From: Cylindrodendrum hubeiense
Lineage: Eukaryota; Ascomycota; Sordariomycetes; Hypocreales; Nectriaceae
Reading direction: 5' to 3'
DNA: 64,000 nucleotides
Assembly: GCA_014621425.1 (NCBI GenBank)
Contig: JAANBB010000058.1
Coordinates: forward strand, 88,381-152,380
The number at the start of each line of letters is the position of its first letter. The stretch's first letter is position 1. Below the pieces are notes generated by a model. The model was not told the DNA's origin. It did no database searches and was given only the letters and a program-made list of their open reading frames with translations. This document shows, in pieces, positions 35,110 to 46,600 of this stretch. Position numbers and translations under genes: made by a program.

Positions 35110-36728
35110 TGCGGCCGGGGAGAAGGGCACGAAAATTGAGTCTCCAATCAACCAACGACGTCACTTTGACTCCCGATCCTGTGTCGCTCCCGTGGCAGCG
35201 TGCAGGGTCGAAAACAAAAGCTCGTGAAGGCGGGGTAGTGTATATTCTCTCAACGCGGGGACACACACAGACAGAGAGCGCAAACTCGGAGAATCGCACG
35301 CCAGGAAGGAAAGCAGAGATGAGAGAAGACAAAATAAAACAATGGCCAGGCATCACTTGCTGCCAGGCAACAAGAGGGCGCACGAATGCAGTCAGCAGGA
35401 AATTGGCAGCCTCACTCACCTATTTTCTGAGCGTGGATGCGTGAGAGGGAGGAAAGGCGCCAATCACTGGGAACGAGCCAAACAAAGAATACCCCGCTAT
35501 CGCCGGCGCGGGAGGTAGCACTGGTCTCTCAGGCACCTACAGGCAGCGGGCAGCAGCGGGCAGCCAGCGCAAGCTCAGGCACAGGCAGCAGTACCAGGGC
35601 CCAGATCGGGACCTGTGGCTTCCTGTTGTACCTGGTAGGCGGGTTGGTCGCAGTGCGTCGGGCAATACTCACGAGGCAACCACTATTTGTTTACCTCGCG
35701 AGACTGAGCAAATAAGACGAGGAGGAGGTTCAAGAGAGGGGATTTGGAAGATGACGAGCTGAGATTGCAACCTCGGAGGAGCGAGGAGGGAAGACGGATG
35801 ATGACCGTTTATAAGCACACACAGACGGGAGATATCGCTCCCTGCATCACTTGCATCACTTGCACCGCTTGCACCGCTTGCATCACTCGCATCACGGGCA
35901 TCACGCCCGACTACGCTTGGGGAAGGAGCTCAGCGCTCAGAGCGCCCTCGACGCCCCAAGCCCAGCATCCGACAATCACACCGTAGCGGGGCGGTCGTGG
36001 CCGGCTGGCACGCTTGCACGTTGGCACGCTGGTACGCTGGCACGCTGGAGTTGAGGACAATGGTGAGAATGTGCCCCTGCCTCCGCGCCCCGGAACAATG
36101 CCAGCTGCAGTGGCCCGTGCTCCGATTGGCTGCCCAGCCGCTAAGCGCACCGTCATTGCTCCCCGTAGCTCACCCGGAGCTCCCCCGTGGCTCCCATTGG
36201 CCTCTGCCCTGATAGGCCCCCTTCGGACCTGGACACCTGGCAGCCCTGGTGTTACAGTGTTGCAGTGGGCGGCCACCTGTGTCGACAAAGGGACCTCGCC
36301 CAAAGTACCTCCGAGGGGTACGTACTTACCCACCTACCCACCTACCATTCTGGAGCTGCTTGCTGGAAGCTCCAAATAGAAAGGAAGTTGACAGCTTGTG
36401 ACCCGCGCCCGCCGCCACAGCGTTGCGACCGAATGCCTACCTACACAACGAGGAACCACAAGGACACACCAACTTTGCGCCGCAAGAGGGTCGACGAAAC
36501 CGAATGACGTATCCCCATCATCACGACTGCGACGCCTAAAACGAGGCCCACGAACGGCAGACGATACTCCTCCCGCCACGACGCCGTGCAGTGACGTGAC
36601 GCTATACATCCAACACTACCATCCAACCCAGCGACGCTCTCCCTCTCTAGCTTCGGTGCAGAACCACCAACCTTCTACTCGAGTCTGCAGATATCCTTGT
36701 CTCCAGACTCCCTACGCATCCTCCCACC
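35110..36728. promoter_or_regulatory. Promoter region of the Zw10/Dsl1 gene
   Basis: 1.6 kb between the small membrane-peptide ORF and the Zw10/Dsl1 start, with the minisatellites at 35843-36050 and a CT-rich leader-like end (36590-36728). No further gene seen. Confidence 0.45.
35843..36050. repeat. Two short minisatellites in the M16C-Zw10 spacer
   Basis: A nine-base CTTGCATCA/CTTGCACCG array runs from 35843 to about 35907, and a ten-base GGCACGCTGG-like array occupies 36005-36050. Both are imperfect and non-coding as far as I can tell. Confidence 0.65.
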
Positions 36729-39517
36729 ATGGCTGCCGCTACCGAGCCGTCGCTGCAGCTCAGCAACGCCCTCGTTGCCTTCTCCCTCGAAGGCCGCTTT
36801 CCCGAGGACATATCCCACCTCCCTCCCGTCTCCGAAACCGACCTACAACCAGCAATTCAGGCCCTAGCCAAGGCCAAAAAAGATCTCGAGGTACCTTGTC
36901 CCCACCCCGGGAAGCTCCCTGGCAGTGTCAAATACTTACAGCTCCGGTAGACCGAGCTCACCACCATCGACGAAGAGACGAAAGAAGACGCCAGCTCGTG
37001 GGCCAGAAATCACAAGACCCTGCAAGAGGACATCATTCGCTCCAGGACTATCGCCAATGACATTGTCCGGCAGTCCGAGGCTCCAGACGTCTCGGGTGAA
37101 TCCATCGAGGATGCCGAAGAGAAAGCCGACTTCTTAAATCGAGAGGTCCAGTACAGCCAGCAGCTGCACGGTGTTTTGCGAAAGATTCAACATGTCAATG
37201 GACTCCTTTGCGAGGTTGAGGCCGCCAAAAATGAGCGCCGCATCCTCGATTCATTGCACTTACTTGAGAGTATGTCTCTCCGTCCTCGCCTAGCCTGGTA
37301 CTATAACTAACCATCGCAAAGAATCATGGACCGCCATTGATGAAGTCGGTGTCAGCAAGACCTGTAGGGTCATGAGGTTGCTAGATATACGCAGCTTCGA
37401 GCTCAAATCTGCCGTCCACGAAGTATTTGATCATGTATGGAAGGCTTTGGTGCATGTCGACATCGACACCCGCCAGATTGCTGTCTACAATGACATTGAG
37501 GGTAAATTCCCCCTCGCCTTAACTTGTTCACATTCGTTCTAACTATTTGCAGGCGAGCAGATGAATCTTACCGATGCTGTAGTTGGTCTCAGGGCGTACA
37601 AGGAAGTGGATGAACGCATGGAACAGCTGTGGCGCAATGTTGATGCAGCAATTGTGTCTCCTCGCATGGATACCAGAAGTGATGCTCTTCCGAAAGTACA
37701 AGTGCAGGGTGATGTCCTGCAATTGACGGGACGGGCTGAGCAGTCGGTCGAGGCACTACTGTCTGACCTAGAAACCGTCTTCGTCTTCCTCGCTCAGCAT
37801 CTCCCTTCCGATCTACTCCCGTCCCTCGGCAAATTCATGATAGCTGATGTTATTCCAAGACTCGTTGGAGAATGCCTCAACTCGGCTGTACCCTCATCGT
37901 TGGCAGAGATTGGGAATTTCCAGGCAACCATTGAGAAGGCACGGGAATTCTGCGAAGCTCTGGAGAGGGATGGTTACACTGGCTTCGATGAGCTCAAAGT
38001 CTGGGTAGATAATGCACCATCGATTTGGCTCGGGAAGTGTCGAGAAACGACTCTCAATGCGGTTCGGTCCAGGCTTCTGAGCGGGATTGGCGACCCAAAA
38101 CAAGTCGAGAAGATCGAGAAGCAAATGGTATCCATCTCAGAGGGCAAGGAACTTAGCAAAACTTCAGGGGCTGCGGCCGCTACCGAGTCTAATGATTGGG
38201 GTGATGCGTGGGGCGAAGCGTGGGATGAAGACAAAGACCAGGCCAACGATCCGCCGAAGACCAAATCCAATGCCCCTGATGTCTCGAAACCCAATGAGGA
38301 TGACGGTGCGGATGACGGTGCGGGCGCCTGGGGCTGGGACGAGGAAGATGGTGCTGGGGAGTCTGAAGGGAAGAAGGACGCAGAGAAAAAAGAGGCTGAA
38401 AAAGACGACGACGATGAAGATGACAGTGCCGCAGCTTGGGGATGGGGTGATGACGATACGGCTCAAGAACCAGAGCCGGAGCCGGCAGCCCCCAGAAGCA
38501 AGCCGATTAACACGTCGGAGGAGATTAGGGAACTCGTCCTCCGGGAGACATACAACATATCCTCCATGCCCGAGCCCGTGCTCGACCTCATCTCGGCCAT
38601 ACTGGAGGACGGTGCTAAACTCACTAGGGAGGACAGTGAGCACACATCCGTCGCGGCCACAGCACCAGGTCTCTTCAGTTTACCCACCTTCGCCCTAGCT
38701 CTGTTCAGAGCCATCTCTCCCTACTACTATTCCTTCAGCGATGGTGGCAATATGTAAGTGTTATTCAGGAGCGGCACAGGAGATGCAACACTAACTCTGA
38801 GGCAGGTTCCTTTACAATGATGCCATGTACCTAGCCGAGAGGCTATCCGAGTTCTCGGACGGTTGGAAGAAGCGTGAAGACCTTACTCCACGGGCCCGAA
38901 ACATGCTCCGTCTTGACAATGACATCAAGAGTCTCCATAGCTTTGCAAACCGCAGTTATGCCAACGAGATGAACATCCAAAAGACAATTCTGAGGGATCT
39001 CCTCGGCGGCCCGCAAAGTGTGATGCAACAGGACGAGACCGAGTCGTGTATCGAGTCTGGGACCGCACGCATCCGTACCATGGCCGCCACCTGGGAGCCG
39101 ATCCTCGCCCGCTCTGTCTGGACTCAAGCCATCGGTTCCCTTGCAGATGCGCTCGCCACAAAGCTCATTACGGATGTTCTTGAGATGCCGTCCATCGGCC
39201 AGGACGAGGCCTACAACATCGCTAAACTCATCACTGCTGCCACCGACCTCGACGACCTCTTCCCAGGTAGTGGCGGCGAGGGCGCTCACCCCAAAACAGC
39301 ACAGTATGCTCCCAGTTGGCTGCGGCTCAAGTATCTCAGCGAGGTGCTGCAGAGCAATCTCAACGAAGTCCGTTACATGTGGTTCGAGAGCGAGTTAAGC
39401 GTGCACTTTACTGCCGCTGAGGTCATCGACCTGATCGAGGCCAGCTTTGAGGCGAATTCTCGGACTAAGGAGACTATTCGGGAGATTCAAGCCAAGCCAG
39501 CTCCCTTGGCCGGTTGA
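36729..39517 (+). CDS. Zw10/Dsl1-type ER vesicle-tethering protein
   Basis: Tethering-complex subunit that captures Golgi-derived COPI vesicles at the ER; animal ZW10 also acts at kinetochores. Five exons (36729-36890, 36951-37269, 37322-37501, 37553-38753, 38806-39517) join in phase to 857 residues. The N-terminal half is helical, as in Zw10/Dsl1. The middle (about 430-525) is an acidic, Lys/Asp/Glu-rich insert holding three tryptophan clusters: NDWGDAWGEAWDED, GAWGWDEED and AAWGWGDDD. Yeast Dsl1 has an equivalent disordered acidic lasso whose Trp motifs bind delta- and alpha-COP, so this insert probably does the same; that is inference. The C-terminal part (FLYNDAMYLAERL onward) is the conserved helical-bundle end. 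Confidence 0.88.
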
Positions 39518-40734
39518 TGTGGAGTTGATGCCAACTTGAAATCCTGATTTTGTAAGTGAGCAGCTCTAGGGTTTGCATTGGTGTGTAGGGTAGTTAGTAT
39601 TGGATACTGAGCTAGCGATGGCTTCGAATAATATATGGGAATGAGCTTGAATAACTTCCCGTTCTTGAGAAAATTAGTGTTTGAACTTTCTGTGATGAAT
39701 GGCGGGCTATGGTCAGGCTTCATTGTTACTTGACAATTATATACTGCTATGAGGTAAAGGATCCATATCCATGATCTCTTTGAGCATTGTCGAAAGGAGG
39801 AATATCTAGCTTTCAATCACTACCAAAATTTGACTTTCCAAGTCCACGACTAACCTAAAACAATTTACCATACTCTTTTACTATTGTCATGCCGATATAA
39901 TATCAATCACAAACTCTATTGCGCTGAAATGGTTAGGTAAATCTCCGCATATGGAATAGAGGAGAACGCCTATTCTGCCTTACGCCACCTACCATAGGTT
40001 CTTACCAAGTTGTCTTCTGTACCGCTATTTGATCATAAGTTCGGCAAGATTGAACATAATGAGACAAATCTAAAACCACTGGTCAAAGATTGTGTGAGCA
40101 GAGATACGCTTCACCATTGAGCCGTCTCCTTTCTCAGGTTGGTATACAGCTTACCCTATACCTATCCTATGTGTTACCCCTGAATGCACTCGTCAGTCGC
40201 AGTTGTTTACTTTGGGGCCAACCTGTGTTCAAACTCGGGAGAAAATCATTTAAATACCAAGTCTGGGACACACATGTTGACAAAATGTTCATTTTCGTTA
40301 ACTTATTGTGTGTTGGCAGTGGTGGTGTTGAGATGGGAAGATTCATGTTGAAGCAGCTGAATCACAAGGCGAGCACTGTGAACACGCAGGTATTGAGATA
40401 GAATCACAAATTAAACGCTAATCGCATTGCACCGATGTCTATTGAGACTCTAGAAAGTAATTGTCAATGTCTCTGGAGCTAACCTGGACGAAGACTTCTT
40501 GCCCCTGAATCATTGTCCCTGATCGCTCACACAATCATTCAACCACTACAGCACACATATACGCACATCTTCGAAGGACATTCGCAACATACACTGTCAT
40601 ACCAATCATATCAAGGATCAAAAGTCCCTCTCGGGAGCCTGCATACGCTCCCACGAGGCAGGCAGCACTAGTAGTACAGACATAGTTACAATCTCGCCGA
40701 GAAACTCACCGGCGAGGCAACCGTGAGCCCGCAG

Positions 40735-41000
40735 TGCAACTCAAAATGATAACAGACTGGTTGGACAACAATCAACCCAGAGCAGGAAGTCTACGTTGCT
40801 CGGTGAGAAAGAGAAGGCCGAATCCGACGGCTTGCTCAAGTCCGTCCCGGGTCTGGACGGTGTACGACAGTATCAGCAGCTCATCTCGGCGCAGCACGCG
40901 ATCGACCGAGGTATGACGTCCCTGGTGAGACGGTATGGACGACAGCACATGACTTGCTTACCCGACGGCAGTGTCCGTCGTTGTCCTTGAGTCCTGGTAG
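40735..41000 (+). CDS. Possible two-exon fragment of an unrecognised gene
   Basis: A frame at 40735-40910 reads a hydrophilic, protein-like stretch (STLLGEKEKAESDGLLK, then VPGLDGVRQYQQLISAQHA). A GTATGA donor and a 61-nt intron ending CGGCAG would join it in phase to 40972-41000, which ends in TAG. No start codon is visible for it. It may be a gene fragment, a decayed gene or chance. Confidence 0.15.
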
Positions 41001-42394
41001 GACGAGACTCCAGACTTGGTGCCGATCAAGGGGGTCCACGGCTCGACCTCTCAGCTGAAGAGAATGGCCATCGATGGGAGAAAAAAAAGCTCCGTCGGTC
41101 ATCTTACTCGCGCGCGCAGCGACGAAACACAGCGCCTGCACGATGCGCTCATCATGAGAGATGGCCCAACATCCCCGAGCCAGCAAGCTGCTATACTTGG
41201 CCGTGATCCCTGGCGCCGGCTCGTACGGAAGGCTACAGAATAGATTGCGCATCGCAGACGACGTCCGTCTTACGCCGCCCCTCGCATCCGACGGGGCCAC
41301 CGCTGGGTTCCCCGAGACTGTTGGGAAGGACGTGTACGCTTGCTCTCAGACGAGGCGGTTTCGTTGGCGGTCGAGCAGCGGCGGACAAGGAGACGAAATC
41401 GGTCGTTCCTTGCGAACGGGGACTCACAACGGAACGGGCATTGACTGAGACTCGTCAGCGAGTGTACGAAGTAAACCTACACACAGAATATCCTCCCACG
41501 TCGGCGCATGTGCAATGGAAGTCAATCCGCATCGGCAATGGCATATGCCTGCATGGTCGGCAGAGGCAAAGGCATGGGGATTGGAATTGGTGCCGGCACA
41601 GACGCAAACACTGCCGACGCGACAACACCAATACATTGCAAACTTGGACGCGAAGTCGTGAGTCATGTCGTCAAGTCTGTGTGTCCCCACGGCCGAGTCT
41701 CCGCGACAAGGAAACCGATGCCCCGTCGTCGCAAAGGCAACGCGGCGAGGATGGACGCCATGCAGCCGCCAGGTCTGCCCCTGGGGTCCATCGTCAGAGA
41801 GTCAAGCAGAAGGAAGGCTCGCGTGTGTTCTCGGAGTCGTGTGTGCCTCGATCCACATGGCACTTATGAGGCGACATGCTGGTCCACTTTGGATCAGCCG
41901 TGGATCAACAAGTCCGCCTCTCCCTTTTCTCGCTCTCGCCCCTGGTCCACCGTATGTGTCCAAGACCGGCTACCGCTGCTCGCGTTCGGACGACGACGGC
42001 ACTGCCAGACCAGCGCAGGATGCCGCCGGTGATGTTAAACCGTAACCCGTAGGCGCAGCAGGGAACACGCTCGGGGAATTTGCTGTCTTATTGCGTGCGT
42101 CAAAAGGACCCTTTTCACATTGATTACACTTCTTGGCGTCCGTCAGACGAGCTCGCCCCGTCAGATAGATGCGGACGAAGCAACTCTAAGTCGACTCGGG
42201 GGCTGGGGTTGGAGGCTCGCGGATGGTCTCCCACGTCCCGGAGTGATAGTGGCACGTCCCTAATCGCCCGTTCTCTTTCCCACCAACTGCAAGACACGGA
42301 CGACCAGATTACCAGTGGCTCCGAGCGTTAGTTTGGGAGTTCCTACGCCATGACACCCTGGATCTCTCCGTCTCTGGGCCATCATCTGGCGACG

Positions 42395-42460
42395 GCATCC
42401 TGGCATCCTGGCATCCTGGCTCTCTGGGAGTCTAGTCCGTCGTCTGGGAGTCTAGTCCAT
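42395..42460. repeat. Short direct repeats (GGCATCCT and GGGAGTCTAGTCC)
   Basis: Three GGCATCCT units are followed by two copies of a CGTCTGGGAGTCTAGTCC-like unit. Simple local duplication inside the gene desert. Confidence 0.6.
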
Positions 42461-43648
42461 CGCACCCTGGCCCGTCAAGTCCAAACCCACGTCACCCCTT
42501 CCATCTCCCGCAGGACCTGGTCGGAACGTGGATCCCCCCCGGCCCAGCGAATCCAAGCGAGTCAAGGCGAGCTGGCAGCGTGTCTCAGACCGGCGTCTGA
42601 GCTTTGTCCGATCCGGCCCTGTCGCCAATGCCAAAACCTCCGGGGACGCTCCACCCGGGAGAAGCTCCGATGACGACGTGGTGCTCCCCCGAGCCCCCGT
42701 TCCCGTCACCCCCGAGCGAGCCTGGGATATCCCCGTCTGCTCCGTCGCTCGTCTCCATCTCCATCCTCCATCCCCATCCACTCGGTGGCCATTCGACCGT
42801 TCGAGGACCCATCCGCCAAACCTAGCATCGCCACACTCTACGCCTCGACCAAAATAAACCTGGACAGCTGTCATCCATTTCCATGGTCCACCCCCGCACC
42901 ATTGGACCGAGCTCCCGGAACCGAGTCCGCGGGTTTCGCGCCCAAGCTCGTAGATGGTAGCATTGTGTCCTTTGGAGGGCCTTCCCTGCGGTTCTGGTGC
43001 AATCCGGCGCCGTGACTGGCCTCGCTGTTTCTCTGGTGGATAAAAACGTGACTGGATGGATATGCGAGCAATGGCCTGATGCCCACTTGGCCTTGGGAGA
43101 TTGATTCAATGCGTGGTCCTGGCGTCGTGGTGTTTTTCTGGTGTTTTCATTTTCGCTTTGCCCCCTTGCTATGTCGCAACCGCACCTCTGCTCTGACTGT
43201 GCCATGACGTCCCGCCGCAACTCGTCTGCTGGCCGGCGCCGCGTGTCAGCCTTGCTGCCGTGAAACCGAAACGGGAAACAGAGCACGGCGAGCACGGCGG
43301 GCACGGCGGGACGGCGCAGACGGCAGACGGCGGACGGACAGTCACTCGGTCAGATGTCAGTTTGGGTTTCTGGCGCGCCGGGTGACCATTGCAGCACCCA
43401 GCGGCCGGGCATGACGCTCCTGTCGACGGTTGACGTGGCACTCAATTGCGTAGGGGGCTGGACGTTGGAGGTTTGGAAGGGAACAGCGCACAGCCTGGTG
43501 GTGGTGGTGAACCAAGTAATCAAGTACTGCTACGCGTGCGATACCTCGGCGTCTTGATTCCGTCGCCAGAAACGGCGAAGACAGCGAAGACGCCTCGACA
43601 CTCGGCGGTAGACGACCGTACGAGGCGGCGTGTCACGAGACGGCGCCG

Positions 43649-43687
43649 CTGACCCTAAACTGACCCCAAACTGACCCTAAACTGACC
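43649..43687. repeat. 11-bp tandem repeat CTGACCCTAAA
   Basis: Three full units and a partial fourth; the middle unit has one substitution. Each unit contains CCCTAA, the telomere hexamer, but the spacing is 11, not 6. Confidence 0.7.
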
Positions 43688-46600
43688 ATCTTTGGTGCTC
43701 CTGTCGTCTCCCGTCGTCGCCGGTCGTCTATCCACTGGCGACTTGTTGCCGAGCCTGCTGTGCCTGTGCCTGTGGGTGAGTTGTCACCCGCATGGTGGTG
43801 TCTGGGAAGAACCCTCAGCTGACCGACCGTCCTCTGGTCTTGTCGATAGAGAACAAAGCAAGCAACTCTTTGCTTCTCTCGGCACTTCGCCGCTGGGCCG
43901 CATGGTACCGGCTTTGCAACAGTTGTGGTTCCCCGATGCTGAGTGCCGAGTGACAAGCAACCATCAGCCCATGAATTGGGTTTACAGGCCGGAACCCCCC
44001 TCTAATTCCCTGACGCTGGCCCCGAACTCGCCAATTGAGCGCCCTGGGTGATAGCTCAAGTTTCACCGACGCACGATATACAGCGGCTACGGCCAACACA
44101 GCTTCGAAGCCGCGGGGCCGGGCATCGCCGTCCCCGTACATGTGGAAAAACAGGGGGTTGTGCTCCGTACACGCCGGCGACGATGCTCACCGGCTGCCCC
44201 TTGATCCCGAGCCAACAAGCGGCGGTTCCGCTGCGCTGCTGGTGTTTTGGGGTAACCGGCCAACAACCAACAAACATTTCATCAGACTACGATGCGATGT
44301 GTATGCAGGGCGTTGGCTGCAGAGACGCAGAGACCCGTGAGCCTGGGAGACGCCCCCTCCTCTACCCTAGGGCGGTACCATTGGCATGGCATTGGCGCTT
44401 CTTAATCTGGCGACCGGCGCGGCGCGCACTTGGGGGCCAGCCGTGTGCGTGCCCGTGTACGTGCTGTATCCCGTTGACTGTCGTAAGCCTCAAGTTTGGC
44501 CACTCTGGGCATGTCCAACCAGCTAGAGATGACCGGATCGAGGTACTGCAGCGCCCACGCAGCCGAGGTGACGGCACAAGTCCAATTGCGTCTGGGCGTT
44601 AGCAATATCTTCATCAAACAGCCCGCACCCACACCGTCCCGGGTATCGCCACAGGTTCTTCGGTGTCAATCACCATCTGCTGGGGTTTTGTGGGGCCAGG
44701 CACAGCGGTGGAGGCTTACCACAGTCAACGGGTCAAGAGAAGCGTGCGTGCCGTGTACATGCTTGTGAGCCCTGCCCGCCAGAGCCACCCCCTCCCGTTC
44801 ACAGGACTCGGTTCGCTGGACTTCACTCGTTCATGTCTCGCGGATGGCGTCTGTACCTACTGTACCTACTGCACTGTCCGCCCGTCCTGGCCGCAGACAC
44901 CCACCAACACCCGCCCCCGGACTGAAGCGTCATGGACTGGAGGGAGGTGTGTCGTCGACACTGTCGACGGACGCAAACGGATGGAAAAGTGACGGGTCAG
45001 CCTGCAACACCACACGTGGGGGCCGGCCCGAGCCAGACATGATCCAGGCTGGCGCCGCCTCCGCGATCAACCGCCGCGTGCAACTGGCCCGTTGGGGCGT
45101 GTTCTGATGCCCACGCGGGCCCCCCCATCGCCGTATGCAGCTCGGCCGCCTGCTTGACGTGACGGCCGACGGCCGAGATGCAGGCCGAGGGCGGAGGTGC
45201 AGCACGCAGTGGGAATCTCATTCGACAAGTGCACATGTTGCAGGCCGTTGCAGGTCGTTGCAGGTGTCAGCCTACATGCCATGGCTGCCTGCAGCAGCTG
45301 ACCTAGCTGTGAGTCAACCCGCCGTTCGTGATAAGTCGGTATCCGGCGCCCAGACCGCGGTGAAGCCGTGGTGAGAGACACAGGGCTGAAAGCCTGGCAC
45401 CCTACATAGCGAGTAGTACTACGTACAGATTACAGATTATAGTAAGCTAAGATGGGGCGCAACCCGGCGCAACGCCCGGCACGCTTCTGGTATGCCTAAC
45501 CACTCTAAACGCGCTCTAACGAGCAATGGCTTCGATATTGTCCCCGGAGCTTGGGAAATGAGCCAATCTCAGTAACATTGTTCTAGCTCAACGCTGTCGG
45601 CCTCGATTGTTCGAGAAGCTCGCCAGCGTGGTCATTTGGCTTAGACGGATGACATGGGGCTGGGGGTAGCCTTGCCCACTGCGACATGCGAGAGTTGTAC
45701 GCCGGTTAGAAATAGATTTCCACATCTGGAAATCACCTTTGGTATCTTTGTCGTGGCAATGCCTGATGCGCAATATAGTATCTGACACAGGTACGACGTA
45801 CGAGTCGGACAGACTGGACAGGCGTATGCCTCCTCTAGCTCACGCCGCACCGCGACTGGACCACGCACAATCTTCTCCACCGTGATGAATCTGACAGTGC
45901 TCCCCAGCCTCACTCATCAGCGGCGCCGGGTGCCGGGCTGCAACTCCCGCCGTGATGGCTCACATCGGCGGTGAGAAGGCTGGCTGCAGCTGTCCTGCGG
46001 GGGCCTTGTTTCGCAAACGAGGCTGTGAAGAAGTCACAAGCGCATTGAGACAGAGGCCCCCCCCCCCTGGCAACGAACAACGAACAACGAACAGCAGCCG
46101 CAGCATCTCCATCTGTTGGTGGGCCTGCGAAACCCGTTGGCAGTATTATTAGACTTGTGCTGCTGGGCCTCCGAAAAAAAAGTGTCCGGCCCCGTCAATT
46201 GCGGAGAATGATCGACAAACTGGCAACACTCATGCACTCAGCCAACAACTGCCCGGCCACCGACAGGCACTCTAGGCAGGCTGACGATGGGCTTTCAGGG
46301 GTTCGGACCCGGAGTCTTGGGGAAGGATTCTAGAAGGCTGAGTCTGAAGCCAACATGGATGGGCCCTACCTTGAGGTGCCATCCCCAACCACACCCCCCA
46401 ACCAACAACAGCAACCGGCGTCCCACCGGCAGATGGGCAATTCGTATTCGAGACTGTTTGCCCAACAAGGCGGCCAGCGGATCACGACAGATGAAACATG
46501 AACCTGAACCCACGCTGGCGAGATGACCAGAGCCGCGGCTCCCTCACGTAATGCCGGCCAGCTCGCTCGTCAGAAATGCTGACCCCAGCCCTGTCAAACC

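Noticed and set aside
35843..36050. Possible CRISPR-like array
   Set aside because: Units are 9-10 bp, imperfect and contiguous without spacers; they are minisatellites in a eukaryotic genome.
41508..42032. 174-residue ORF in the gene desert
   Set aside because: Overlaps several other ORFs of similar size, lacks a domain, and its composition follows the DNA.
44048..44602. 184-residue ORF in the gene desert
   Set aside because: No domain or splice support; the first codons are a non-ATG start and frames on both strands are equally open.
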